Assembly: GCA_034620365.1 (NCBI GenBank)
Contig: JAQGEQ010000192.1
Location: 372,001-436,000, forward strand
DNA: 64,000 nucleotides
Reading direction: 5' to 3'
From: Pegea sp. RAD2-039
Taxonomy: Eukaryota; Chordata; Thaliacea; Salpida; Salpidae
The notes under the pieces are model-generated. The model was not told where the DNA came from and did no database searches. It worked only from the letters and a program-made list of their open reading frames with translations. The translations under genes and the position numbers were made by a program. Shown one piece after another: positions 46,201 through 56,988 of this stretch; position 1 is the first letter of the stretch; the number at the start of each line of letters is the position of its first letter.

Positions 46201-47722
46201 ATCGGCAGGTAGAAGGCAATATTGAGGTATTTCTGTTGCTGAAATAAGATTTTAATTTAATATAAAATTCCTTTGGAATTGTCAGTGGTTTTAGTTTAAA
46301 GATTTGGGAACAAATGTGTTATCGATTAGAAAGTTTTCAAAATCAATTTATTTTTATTTGGAAAAATTTTCTAGAAGAGAAAATAGTTTTAGTGTTTGAA
46401 GATACACTTTCATGTTTCATGTAATATTAAAAGAAATTATTAAATCATCAACTTATTCAGATAATACGAAATATTTGTGAGTCATCATCTTGTTCGGGAC
46501 AATTAAAAGATTTTAAAAATCATTTGAAACAATTTCATTGATAAAAATAGAAGCAAAATTGAATAAAAATTATTTCAAAAAGTGAAATTTAAGTGACTAA
46601 ATACCGAATTATTCATAGAGTTTAGATGAACAGCTAGTTGTAAATGGAAATTAAATTGAATAAATTAAATAAATAATACCTAAAGTGTTCTGCTTTGTAC
46701 TAGTTTCTTCAACTTCTATTTTATCTTCTAAAATCACTGGACCTGGTAGCAGGTTTCTCGATGCATCTACAAATTAAACCAGCCAAATTTTAAATCATGA
46801 AATTTGTGTAGCTAAAACTAACCATTTAATAAAACTTCCTTTTTGACAGAAGGGCAACAAACAAACTGAAAAGCTTGAAATGCTGATAGATAATCACTAG
46901 AACAAGGTTTTTGAACATTAAAACTTCCATTAAAGTTCATACTCTAAAATTTAATTCATTTTCAAATTTCAAAGGACAATTTTTTTTATCAAATAAAACC
47001 TACAATATTTTGGCAAGCTACTTTAGCAAGTTCAATCCAATCTTCTTCGCGGTAACATTTTTTATTTCTTTTATGTTGAAAGCGGCAACCTTGAGGAACT
47101 GTCAAACTGCTTGCTCTAAATTGTTCATCTTTAAAAGAAAATTTCAGAACAATTTTTTAGACAAATATTTCTTAGCTTACTTATACACAAGTATGGAGCC
47201 ACTGTATGTGAATGTCCTTTGCAGTTTTTTGAATGTCCTAATTTACACCAATTATCAATTTTAATCAAATCTTTGCTAAGAAGTATGTTTGTGATGTTAT
47301 CATTTGGGTAAACCTAAAAAATTAAATTTAGATGACAAATAAATATAAGAAGTTTCATAACTTGCATTTCGGCAGTATTTGAATATATCACTTTCATCTG
47401 TCACGCAATCAGATGTGTTATTTTGATGAGGGGTCCAATTATTCGTTTCCATATTGTAGTACATCAAGTTCTTACCACAAACCATAGCAATAGCTGGTCT
47501 ATAAGATGCATCACACTAAAAATAAACATAATTAATCAGTTTTGTTTTAATGTTAGATTTTAAAAACAATTTTATAAATTTGTTTATCAACAATTAAATA
47601 AACAATTTAATCTCATTATCAAAACTTTAGTATACTTTTAAACGTATAAAAACATTAAATAAAAAAATTACTTGATGAGAAATGAAGATGAAAACCAACA
47701 ATATTATAGAAGATTTTATCAT
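43247..47722 (-). CDS. APP: Amyloid precursor protein homologue with two Kunitz domains
   Basis: Type I membrane protein of the APP/APPL/APL-1 family, 18 exons, about 711 residues. Exons: 47722-47672, 47515-47366, 47313-47181, 47128-47004, 46943-46823, 46766-46680, 46238-46056, 46004-45783, 45491-45349, 45202-45112, 44937-44779, 44472-44287, 44234-44165, 43914-43834, 43759-43734, 43682-43635, 43554-43399 and 43351-43247. Order: signal peptide; growth-factor-like domain ([26 protein letters not shown]); copper-binding-domain fold with its cysteines ([23 protein letters not shown]); short acidic linker; Kunitz 1 and Kunitz 2, each in its own exon flanked by phase-1 introns; helical E2 domain over five exons; transmembrane segment [19 protein letters not shown]; basic stop; and C terminus ending [11 protein letters not shown]. 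The E2 exon 45202-45112 is 91 nt, one base too long. The amyloid-beta region is not conserved. Confidence 0.95.
43804..43842. repeat. 19-bp tandem duplication over an APP splice donor
   Basis: Two copies of ATCTACTAAACCATTATGT. On the gene strand each ends an exon-like CATAATG followed by GTTTAGTAG, so the donor is doubled. Only the first keeps the frame; use of the second adds 19 nt and meets a stop. Confidence 0.9.
45004..45112. repeat. About 55-bp tandem duplication at an APP exon-intron border
   Basis: Two adjacent near-identical blocks (both with GAAAATACTTTAAAATTTCC), each with a GTTA-type donor on the gene strand after CTTATT(A/C)AA. It abuts the E2 exon that carries the extra base. 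Confidence 0.85.
45783..46004 (-). other. Kunitz domain 2 exon of APP
   Basis: Six cysteines; the reactive loop [13 protein letters not shown] puts arginine at P1; [19 protein letters not shown] is close to the vertebrate APP Kunitz domain. It is encoded by one symmetrical phase-1 exon, consistent with duplication of the neighbouring exon. Confidence 0.95.
46056..46238 (-). other. Kunitz domain 1 exon of APP
   Basis: Six cysteines in Kunitz spacing. The reactive loop [13 protein letters not shown] puts lysine at P1, which predicts trypsin-like protease inhibition; YGGCGG is present. It is encoded by one exon with phase-1 introns on both sides. Confidence 0.93.
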
Positions 47723-49826
47723 GACAACTTTAAGACCTCTACTTGCTGTTAGAAAATGCTTTAAAACAAACTTCAAGATAATTTATTTCAAATCTATAAT
47801 GAATTAAAAACGTTTTATTAAATTTTAAATTTAGAAACATTTAATTTAATCAAAACTTTCTTATTCTGTACAACTTAAATTATTTGTTTATTACAATAAT
47901 TTAAATTTGGATAAATTCAATTTAAAATAAATTCAAAATGAAACAAGATAAATGAATTTAACAATAAAATTTCTCAAACAAAATACTTCCTATAAAAAGC
48001 TTAAAAAAAATTACACAATGCTGAATAAATTGAATGTTTTTTGTTATGAACTTTAGTTATAAAAGAAAATACCTTTAAAAGAAGGATATTTTTCCTGATA
48101 AAAAAACTTTTAAATCAAGATTTGATTATTAATTTTATTTAAAGAATTGATCTTTGAACTAGAATATAAAAAACAGATCTTTTTGGCTACAAAAGATTTA
48201 TCTAAACCATTTCTAGTTAAATTAAAAGAAATTATTTTCACATAAAATGTAAATAATATTCATAAGATAATAATAGCAACAAACAAACTACATAAGTGAA
48301 AATTTGAGTAATTTTGCTTAAAATATATATTAAAACAGAAAAACACAAATTTATATTTACTAATTTTATTATTTTATAGTGAATATTTTATTAAATTAAA
48401 TTACAAACAAAAAATTTACTAAGCTCTATAAATATTATACATTCTTACATAAGCAAAATAAACTGTTAATTTTATATAAATTTTATAGTGAACAAAACTT
48501 ATCAAATTTCATAAGAGAATTATTTTTTCTTTACAATATAGCTACCAAGAAAATTACAATATTATTCGTAAGGAAAAGTTGTTATCGAATACTTTCTTAA
48601 GCAAAACTAGCTTTCATTGTGACTATATTGGTTTCTAAACATCTGAAATAACCAAAAGAAAATTAAACAGTTTTAATTATCTATCTTTTAGTAATGTTAC
48701 ATTTTAAGCATCTATAAGCATATATTTTATAAAATAAAAATGCTAAGTTAAAAAAAATAGAATTAAATTTGATAAATACTTTAAAAGATTATGCTTACAA
48801 TAATTCGAAATACTTTCAACTGGTTTAAAAAGCAAAGTAGTAAGGATGACTTTCTAGTCTACTAAACTACTAAAAAGAACTGAGTCCTCAACAGGTGTTT
48901 TAAAACTCATCTAGTTCTAGTTAATCTGCTCAAAAGTAGTAGAGGGGTTCTTACAAAAAGATTTTTACTAACTTAAGAGATTTATGAAAACCCCCATTAG
49001 ACTAGAAAGTTATCAATAAAAATGATTGTTACTTGGAAACAATTATTCAGTAATTTCTTATGACGTTTTTCAGGAACAAGATAAATAATGAATCTGTTAT
49101 CAACAGATCTTTTTCGTGTTTTCATCAACCGAGAAAGAACATTAAACTTTTTTTCATGAGTTTTCTTTAAATCAAAGAAATTATTTGAAACTTTTTACAA
49201 ATTATTTATATAATAAACATCTTGAATGAGTTGTCGATGACAAAATTATTGCTTATAAAAAAAATCATTTTTAAGAGTCTAAAAAATATGCTTTTGTAGA
49301 AACCAAAACAGGTAATTTAGGAGTAACTGATAGTTATCTAATTATTTTAATAGAAAAACCTTTTAGTAGAAGTCATCAAATTACAAACTAATTTGTTAAT
49401 ATATAAGTTAAACCAGCTTTCACAGATCCTAACAAAGATTTAAATTCGTTTGTAGATTTACTAATTGTTCCTTAATTTTGCAATGAAACTATTTTTAAAT
49501 AAAATTTGTAACCACAAGGACAGTTTGTCATTGATTAAATCTAATTTTATTTAATTTAAAACATACAAAAATGTTCAAAACTAAATATTGTGTTTGTAGA
49601 CAAACGTTATCATTTGCAAAATCTAATATTCATTAAAATCAACTTAGCTACTAAAAAAAAACTAATCAACCACCTATTTACTTTTATAATAAATACAATT
49701 TAAAGTTCTTGAAAATTATTGCCGACATTTCTTCTTTAATATAAACATGTTGAATGAATAAAGAAATTTTGATAAATTTATTTCTATCAAATGATGAACT
49801 AAGCAGACAATTTGGCGTAATCACTT
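47723..49826. other. AT-rich intergenic, nothing recognised
   Basis: About 2.1 kb between the start of APP and the end of PSMB2. No coding frame, repeat or RNA seen. Confidence 0.55.
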
Positions 49827-51391
49827 TCAACGAGTGACGGACAATTCACGGATAAAACCATTTTGGTCGACAGTCTTCACAGAAGTAGGCTGGTAGTGAG
49901 AAAGTGAAAAACGCTTCTTCAACTGAATTTTCACAAATGTTATAGAAAAAATCAGTATATTTTATTTGATAACATATTTAAAAATCCTCTCCCATACTAG
50001 TAAAAACGCAACCGATGTTTGTCGAGGAGTTTTTACAAGTCAAGGTGCTAGATCCAACAAAGATAAAGTGAAATAGGAACCATACCCATGTGCAGCAAAC
50101 GGTACTTTTACTAATGAAGAAAGATAATCCATAAAGTAGAGACCGGTAGCATTTTCACTATCATCATAACCAGCGATTAATGAGTTGACTTGATAAGGCT
50201 GCACAAAAGTTAATAAGCGAGTCTTCAGCACCTTCAACCACCAATCACAAGATTTGTTTGTAAGACAAGTTATTATTGACTTGGTGTTGTTGGTCGAGGA
50301 GCTTTTACAAGTCAAGGTGCTAGAAGCAAGTGAGTCTTCAGCACCTTCAACCACCAAACACAAGATTTGTTTGTAAGACAAGTCAAGGTATTATTGACTT
50401 GGTGTTGTTGGTCGAGGAGTTTTTACAAGTCAAGGTGCTAGAAGCAAGTGAGTCTTCAGCACCTTCAACCACCAAATACAAGATTTGTTTGTAAGACAAG
50501 TTATTATTGACTTGGTGTTGTTGGTCGAGTAGCTTTTACAAGTCAAGGTGCTAGAAGCAAGTGAGTCTTCAGCACCTTCAACCACCAAACACCAGATTTG
50601 TTTGTAAGACAAGTTATTATGGACTTGGTGTTGGTGGTCGACGAGTTTTTACAAGTCAAGGTGCTAGAAGCAAACGAGTCTTCAGCACCTTCAACCACCA
50701 AACACCAGATTTGTTTGTAAGACAAGTTATTATTGACTTGGTGTTGGTGGTCGAGGAGTTTTTACAAGTCAAGGTGCTAGAAGCAAGTGAGTCTTCAGCA
50801 CCTTCAACAACCAAATACAAGATTTGTTTGTAAGACAAGTTATTATTGACTTGGTGTTGGTGGTCGAGGAGGTTTTACAAGTCAAGGTGCTAGAAGCAAG
50901 TGAGTCTTCAGCACCTTCGACCACCAAACACCAGATTTGTTTGTAAGACAAGTTATTATTGACTTGGTGTTGGTGGTCGAGGAGTTTTTACAAATCAAGG
51001 TTGTTGTACTAAATATGATAATTAAAAAGTAGAATATTTAGAATGAATTACATTGGAACGAAGAGCATCAGCTAGATATCTTCTTGTATAATTAGCCATT
51101 CCATGAACAGACATCTCATATCCATTCTTTATTTTATAAAGTTGTAAATTCTTCTGAATATATTCACTGAATTGTAAAGTGTCACCAGCTTCTCCTGTCA
51201 CTGACATCACAGTCTTGTCGCCCAGTTTAATAATTTTATCATGATCTATAAATAAAAGAAATGAGATATTTTGAAGTCTACATTAGGATGAAGAACAAAC
51301 CTTTTTTAAACATCACAATACTGTGAGCGGCAGCAGTATCAGCCGCTATAAGCACAAAACCATTTCCTTCAAATGCAATTGAAAATTCCAT
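49827..51391 (-). CDS. PSMB2: Proteasome subunit beta type-2, apparently missing part of an exon
   Basis: 20S proteasome beta-4/PSMB2 subunit. Exons seen: 51391-51301, 51245-51052, 50198 to about 50052, and 49922-49827. Blocks: [103 protein letters not shown]; and the last exon [20 protein letters not shown] then [15 protein letters not shown]2 is a catalytically inactive beta subunit, and none of its known residues needed for activity are expected here. Between ...TLSLLD and LKKRF the family has about 22 residues that are absent. At that point the DNA continues directly into tandem-repeat sequence, with no GT donor and a stop after three codons. It sits 80 bp downstream of GTF2E1 on the same strand. 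Confidence 0.9.
50206..51003. repeat. 113-bp tandem repeat, about 7 copies, in PSMB2 intron 2
   Basis: Unit of about 113 bp; the marker TCTTCAGCACCTTC recurs at about 50222, 50335, 50453, 50566, 50679, 50792 and 50905. One unit is 5 bp longer. Copies differ at a few positions. A partial extra copy (GTTTTTACAAGTCAAGGTGC type) lies at about 50018-50050, on the other side of exon 3. Open minus-strand frames through the units are a by-product of the period. Confidence 0.95.
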
Positions 51392-51471
51392 TTATTTTTA
51401 TAACTATTTCAATCTAAATTAAAATGTAAAAGTTTTATTAAGTAGAAAAAAATATATAAATTTGAAAAGAT
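51392..51471 (-). promoter_or_regulatory. GTF2E1-PSMB2 gap with AATAAA and acceptor-like site
   Basis: The 80-bp gap reads, on the gene strand, an AATAAA followed by a T-rich stretch and TTTAG (AG at 51415-51414), 22 nt before the PSMB2 ATG. This is the layout expected between operon genes resolved by trans-splicing. Confidence 0.45.
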
Positions 51472-52692
51472 TTAATCATGTAAACTTCTATAATATTCTT
51501 GTCCTTTCTGAATATATTCAGATTTTTCCTGTTCACTCATTAATTGAATAAGTTCTTGACCTCTATTAGCAACATCTTCATAAGCATAAGCTTTACCACC
51601 AACCATCACCATAATCTCATTTTCATCATCAACATCATCAAAAGCTTCTTCATCTGATGACTCTTCACTAACAGGAGGTGCAGCGGCTGGTATGGCTTGC
51701 TTTACAGGTCTTTCTTTTATCATTAACCATCTAAGAACTTCACTTTCATCATTAACAGATTTTTGATCAGCGTTTTTATCTAATGCATCTGCATCTAATT
51801 TGACTCGTTTACTACTTGAGTTTATATCCTGGAAACTATCTATGTTTGATTGTTCTGCAACAGTACTAACACGAAGCCATTCAGGTATTTCTTTTGATTT
51901 ATCTTTTTCACTACTTCCACCTTTATCTTCACCAATATTTATAGTCACAACACGTTTACATCCAAGTTCATTAGAGTTTTTATCACTAGTCCACTGGGGC
52001 TCTCTGCTTCTATTAGAGGATCTACCACTTTTACCAGACAAACTATTTACATTGATTACATTTGGTTTCGGTTCTAAAATATCTTCTGATAAATTAATAT
52101 CTTCAACTTGTTTTAATAACTTATATAAGACTTCAGTTTGGTCACTAAACCGAGCTTGTGAAGTTCGTATATCTTGGCTACTTGCTGTTTCTTTATCTTC
52201 AATTACTTCTGATTTACAGAATATACAATTTAATGTTCCTAACATAGGATTAAGCAGTTGACTAACATCTAAATCTCCATAAGTATTTTCACAAGTTGGA
52301 CATTTGAAAGAAGGTCTGTTACATGCATCACGTTCTTTAGTTTCAATCAATTTATGCATCTTATGGAGTTTATATTTAATGATGTTGGCTACACTTCGAT
52401 AATTGATAAAAAAGTAATTATGTCTTGAAAGTTTTCCACTTTCTGTTGTTTCTACATGTAATCTAGATTTCAAAAACTTATCAGTTTTTAATTGATTTAA
52501 AATAGCCCTCAATTGCTTCCTATCAAATTTTAAAAGTTCTTGAAGGTCCTCTTCTTTGATGCAAGGATTTTTAATCAGAACATCAATAGCTAATCCATGT
52601 TCAATCCCATAAAATCCTTTAACAGTATAACGAACCAAACGTTGCATTGGATCAGGAACAGAATGTATGACTTCAAGATCATGTTTACTCAT
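51472..52692 (-). CDS. GTF2E1: General transcription factor IIE subunit alpha
   Basis: TFIIE-alpha of the RNA polymerase II pre-initiation complex, which recruits and regulates TFIIH. I start at ATG 52692 (406 residues), because the frame upstream opens only with GTG; the ATG directly follows a TTTTTTAAAG acceptor-like site. N-terminal winged helix (RYTVKGFYGIEHGLAIDVL, LLKFDRKQLRAILNQLK, then RHNYFFINYRSVANIIKYKL), a C4 zinc ribbon (CPTC at about 128 and CIFC at about 153), a linker, then an acidic stretch (EESSDEEAFDDVDDENE) and the conserved C terminus (VMVGGKAYAYEDV, MSEQEKSEYIQKGQ) that binds TFIIH p62 in other species. Intronless. It is first of a close pair with PSMB2. Confidence 0.95.
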   Translation of the reverse strand: MSKHDLEVIHSVPDPMQRLVRYTVKGFYGIEHGLAIDVLIKNPCIKEEDLQELLKFDRKQLRAILNQLKTDKFLKSRLHVETTESGKLSRHNYFFINYRSVANIIKYKLHKMHKLIETKERDACNRPSFKCPTCENTYGDLDVSQLLNPMLGTLNCIFCKSEVIEDKETASSQDIRTSQARFSDQTEVLYKLLKQVEDINLSEDILEPKPNVINVNSLSGKSGRSSNRSREPQWTSDKNSNELGCKRVVTINIGEDKGGSSEKDKSKEIPEWLRVSTVAEQSNIDSFQDINSSSKRVKLDADALDKNADQKSVNDESEVLRWLMIKERPVKQAIPAAAPPVSEESSDEEAFDDVDDENEIMVMVGGKAYAYEDVANRGQELIQLMSEQEKSEYIQKGQEYYRSLHD

Positions 52693-54085
52693 CTTTAAAA
52701 AATTCGAGATCACAAAATATAAAATAAAAAGACTTTTATTATAAACAAGAAATTTTTGAAATATAATTCCAATTAAAATATTAAATAAATAGTTTTGCTG
52801 ATTAAAAACAATTTATCTATCAAAGAAAATTGTCTTATGAAAAATATAAAGTAAATAGAATTATAAAATTTATACAAGTTTGTTAAATTTTTGTTTTTTT
52901 TAAATCTTTATTTAAAAATTATAATATATTAATAAAAACAACAAATTAGATTTATTTGACGTGTAAATTTATTTTATTGCACAAATAATCTTAATATTAT
53001 ATTTTCCATTTAAGTATTTATAAATATATAGCTTTATGAGTATAATTAACATTTATATCAAGATACTAAAATGATTTAAGTTTTAATTTAAATAAAATAA
53101 TTGCTGAAAATATAATTTTATAACAAAATTTTACAACAAAATTATAAAGAAATTTTCCGACCAGCAACCAGAAAATAATACCAAAATAACATAAATATAT
53201 TTCTAAGTAGATTTATTTGATATAAAAAATTAAACCATCAAATAAAAGGACGTTATAAAAGTTGAACATTTTTTTATATTAATAAAAAATAGGAAAAAAA
53301 AATTTATTCACTGGCTGAATCAGCAAACATTAAAAGAAATGTAAAAAAATAATTAAGAAAGTGTAACAATTTTTTCTGTAATTAGATTTTGATAGTTTAA
53401 TAAATGCAAATATAAAACCAAAGTAAATAAAATGCAGAAAAAGTAATTTTAAAAACGGCTACCCTATCAATGACTACTTAAAATACAAATTTATTTTAAA
53501 TTCAAGCTTCAACATCAAAAATTTAGATATAAAGAATTTAATTAGTCTTAAAAAATTTTGATTTATATATATAATGTTTATATAAATTTTAAATTGAAAA
53601 AAATAGCAGGTAGAAAAACTAATTAAAATATATTTAGAATTTATTTCACAAATGATAAACTTTTATATAAAATTTGTAACAAATCGTAACATCATAAAAT
53701 AACTTTCCATTATTAGTAAGTTTGTTCTTATAATCAACATCATTAAATCGTTTATATCAAAAAAAAGTTTTAAATGTTTACCAAGTGATTTTAGTATCTT
53801 CTGTGATATTTGGTATTGGTTATTGTTTTTATTCTTTTTTCCTAACATTTTCTTTAAATACTTTTATATCTAATGAAGTTCCAATTAACTTAGCAAATAA
53901 GCATTTACACTACGCAAAGAAATAAAGTATAGAAAAGTATAGACTCGAAAAAGACGGAAAAATTAAAGAAAAAAATCTTCTAGAACACATCCGTATCCAG
54001 AGCACGGCCGTACTCATTTTAGTTCCCATACATAATATCAGTGAATATTTACACAGAATATTAAATGTATAGAAAGTAAAAAGGA
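52693..54085. other. AT-rich intergenic, nothing recognised
   Basis: No coding frame up to the 3' end of retrotransposon copy C. A near-palindrome GAGCACGGCCGTACTC lies at about 54000; I attach no function to it. Confidence 0.55.
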
Positions 54086-54089
54086 ACCG

Positions 54090-55240
54090 CTGATCAAAAA
54101 TGATAATTGTAGCAATATTAAAATGGTTCAATTTCTACTTGAACAACGCGAGTGATTCTGACATGACAATGTCTAATGGCAATTGGTTTCAAGTACTAAT
54201 TGTTCATTATGAGAAAAAACTTACTCTAACTAGAGTATTAGGTGATATGGGCTTATTAAGATGTAATGTGTTTCGTCTGAGTTGATATAACCTGAAGGAA
54301 GGACTAATGTAAAAGAAATCATCGAATTGAAGGTCCACTAAACTTTAAAATAAGAATTGAGTCGTATTTAATCCGTCGAATTTCCAAAGTAGCTAAATTT
54401 AAGAAGATGAGACGATATTTACAAATATCGTACTTAATATTAAGTTTCCTGCATATCAATCTCGCAAATGTTATCTGAACAGATTCTATTTTTTTATACG
54501 AACAATTTAATATAGCATCTATGCACTGATATTATATTCAAGAAACGGACGTACGTACAATTTGAAAAGATTGATAAAAAAGCATGGATCCATAGAATTA
54601 AAGGTCTTTCTAGATAGACAAGGTTAATTGATTTTGCAAAGATAACATAAAAAGAAACATAAATGCGTCATTTAAAGTCAGATGATAGAGTAATGACAAG
54701 GTCTAGGACCGAAGATATTTGTTGAATAATAAATCTATTGATGGAGTATTGGTTCAAGCAATTTACAGCTGGTTTACGAGAAAAAGCTATAAGTTTAGAC
54801 TTTGTGGGCTGGATTCTAAGCTGTCAGTTCGTAAACCAGTTTTCTACAGTGTGTAGTGCAGTTTGAAGTTTTGAAGGATTACAAGATAATAGCTTGACAT
54901 CGTCTGCATACACAAACATTCTGACATTATTTACTGCTTCTAATCGTTTGATGAGGTCTTCGACGAAAATTAAAAAGAGAAGGGGACCCAGAACAGAACC
55001 CTGAGGAACACCACTAGTGATTTGACTAGAAGTAGATAAAGATCTTTCAATACGAGTTTGTTGGATTCTACCTGATAGGTAATTTTTAATCCACTGTAAG
55101 ATAAAGATGTTGATTTTCAATTTTTGTAAAACAAATATGAGCGTGTTGTTTGGGATAGAATCAAACGCTTTAGCAAAATCGAAATATATTATGTCACAAA
55201 GAGTATTAATTTCATGATGGGCTGTAGCTTACTTTAATTT
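54090..55240 (-). mobile_element. Non-LTR retrotransposon remnant, copy C
   Basis: 5'-truncated copy whose reading frame holds RT motif A (DFAKAFDSIPN, about 55170), motif B (GVPQGSVLGPLLFLIFVEDL, about 55010-54950) and the catalytic YADD box (about 54910). RT-thumb-like sequence and a 3' tail follow. The 3' end (about 54090) matches copy B exactly in its terminal block. The frame is partly intact (54824-55120 open), so this is the best-preserved RT core of the four copies. It lacks the endonuclease. Confidence 0.9.
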
Positions 55241-55244
55241 GATT

Positions 55245-55625
55245 TAAAATTCCAAATTTCCCAATGTCAGGTCATTAAAGACTTGGAAATCTTCTTCTCT
55301 AGGACTAAAAACTGACTCACTACGTAATTATTTATTGAAAATCGGTTCATCAGCTTCATACAAAATTCTCAAATCTTTTAAGAAGAAATATTTAGACATT
55401 AATAAAACTTTTCAACTTTGTACATCCGTCCCAAATTAAAGTTTAACTTCTCTGTATGGAGTCCTTACTACATTACAAGGCTTTTTTCCGTCCAAATATA
55501 AATCACTAAAAAAAGATTTCTTTAGATGTGGCATACTCATTTGCCTTCTAGAAAGCTCTATGAGCTCAATTTTAAATCCTTGAAATATCGGCGCCTTTTT
55601 TAAGTTTAAGTTTACTATCATTTAA
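55245..55625 (-). pseudogene. Decayed minus-strand coding-like frame, unknown
   Basis: One minus-strand frame reads from 55621 to about 55245 with only a few stops; pieces include ELIELSRRQMSMPHLKKSFF, FLKDLRILYEADEPIFNK and FSPREEDFQVFNDLTLGN. The composition is protein-like (mixed charged and hydrophobic residues) and unlike the flanking AT-rich DNA. I do not recognise the family. It could be a fossil gene, or part of a mobile element truncated against copy C. Confidence 0.4.
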
Positions 55626-56988
55626 AATTATAAATGATGTTTTCCATTTTAACTTTATAAAATCATTTAAAGTCTACAATCTTTCAAACGTCATGAGAAG
55701 CTCATCAACGATAATAAACTAATAATAAACCTCTCTGCAACTTCAATAACACCTGGTAGAGTAACAAGTTTTTCAATGAGGTAACTAGAATTCCCAATTC
55801 CATTACTACATCTTTAATATATTATCTGATCTATCACATCTTTTAAAGTTATGCTGAAAAGATATGATTTAAGTACCCTCAACAAGTGGTATATAAAAAG
55901 TTTTTGTAAGACAAATACTATAAGGACTTTTTAATTAAATCAGTGGTTTTAATAGTTAGAAACCAGCTAATCGTTTGTTATTTACTCATGTTTAATTAAT
56001 TTTTGGAATTGACTGATGTACAAAGTCAGGTTCTGTTTAAAGCGTTGTTTATAATGCAATAATTTTTATTTTTTTATCGTTTGAGTCAAACCTGTTTTTG
56101 CTGCCTAACTGAATATACTGAAGCAATTCTTAGTTAATTGTATAAATATTTGCGCGTTTTAAAAAGCACCATTTTCGTACAAGTCCTATACTGAGTTCAA
56201 TAGGTGTAATCTTTCTATAATCGAATTATATAATTTAAACTGTTTCTTATTTTTCACTCATCAGAATATTTTTTAAGTTTTTTTTTATTGCTACTAATAT
56301 GAGTAGAAAGACATTAGAAAGATCATTAGTATCACAGTTTAGCATAAATAATACAGAAAGAAGAAAACATTAAATAGGTAGAAATTAATATAAGTTATTT
56401 ATCAATAATAGAAAGTAATTGGAGAAATTAGCAGTAAAACATTGCTTTTTACTTCTTATAGTTTAGTATAATAGTATAAATAAGTATTACTATGTAATTT
56501 GATTAATTAAATTTATCAAAATGTAAATTTGTTAGTTTAAATAATAAATCTTATTTTCAGATATTACTTTCTCATCAAAATTTTTCTCAGATCTCTAAGA
56601 CCTACCTTAAATTACTTAAATATTTTTATGTTTATTTTAGATTTTTTAGCTATAATTTTTAACTTTTGATTTTCCTAACTTATTTATATTTTGAAATTGT
56701 TTATTATTATCTTATTATCTATCTTTGACAAATTTGCTTTTATACTATTTGATTTCTTGAAATATTTTTCTTTTATTATGTTCAACTTTTTATTTATTGA
56801 CAACTTTGTCTTGTTTAGTTCATTTCTCTTAGATATCATTTTCAGCAAAATTTTTAAGACAAATATATGTAATATTTGATTAAGAATTTTGATATATTAT
56901 CATTCCATTAAAATAAATATTCAAATAGCATAATAATTATAACTTTATTTATTTCAAAACAGTTTTTATAGATGAAATAAGTTTAGTT
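55626..56988. other. AT-rich intergenic upstream of NFKBIL1
   Basis: No coding frame beyond hydrophobic AT-rich ORFs. It should contain the promoter of the NFKBIL1-DDB1 pair. Confidence 0.55.

Noticed and set aside
48080..48095. Minus-strand ATATCCTT, a possible second U12 donor
   Set aside because: It lies in intergenic AT-rich DNA with no exon or branch site nearby.
50430..50951. Repeated 60-codon minus-strand ORFs
   Set aside because: Each is one 113-bp repeat unit. They lie in the PSMB2 intron and show no family similarity.
52693..52713. Longer GTF2E1 N terminus
   Set aside because: It opens with GTG and runs through an acceptor-like TTTTTTAAAG. The ATG right after that site matches the family start.
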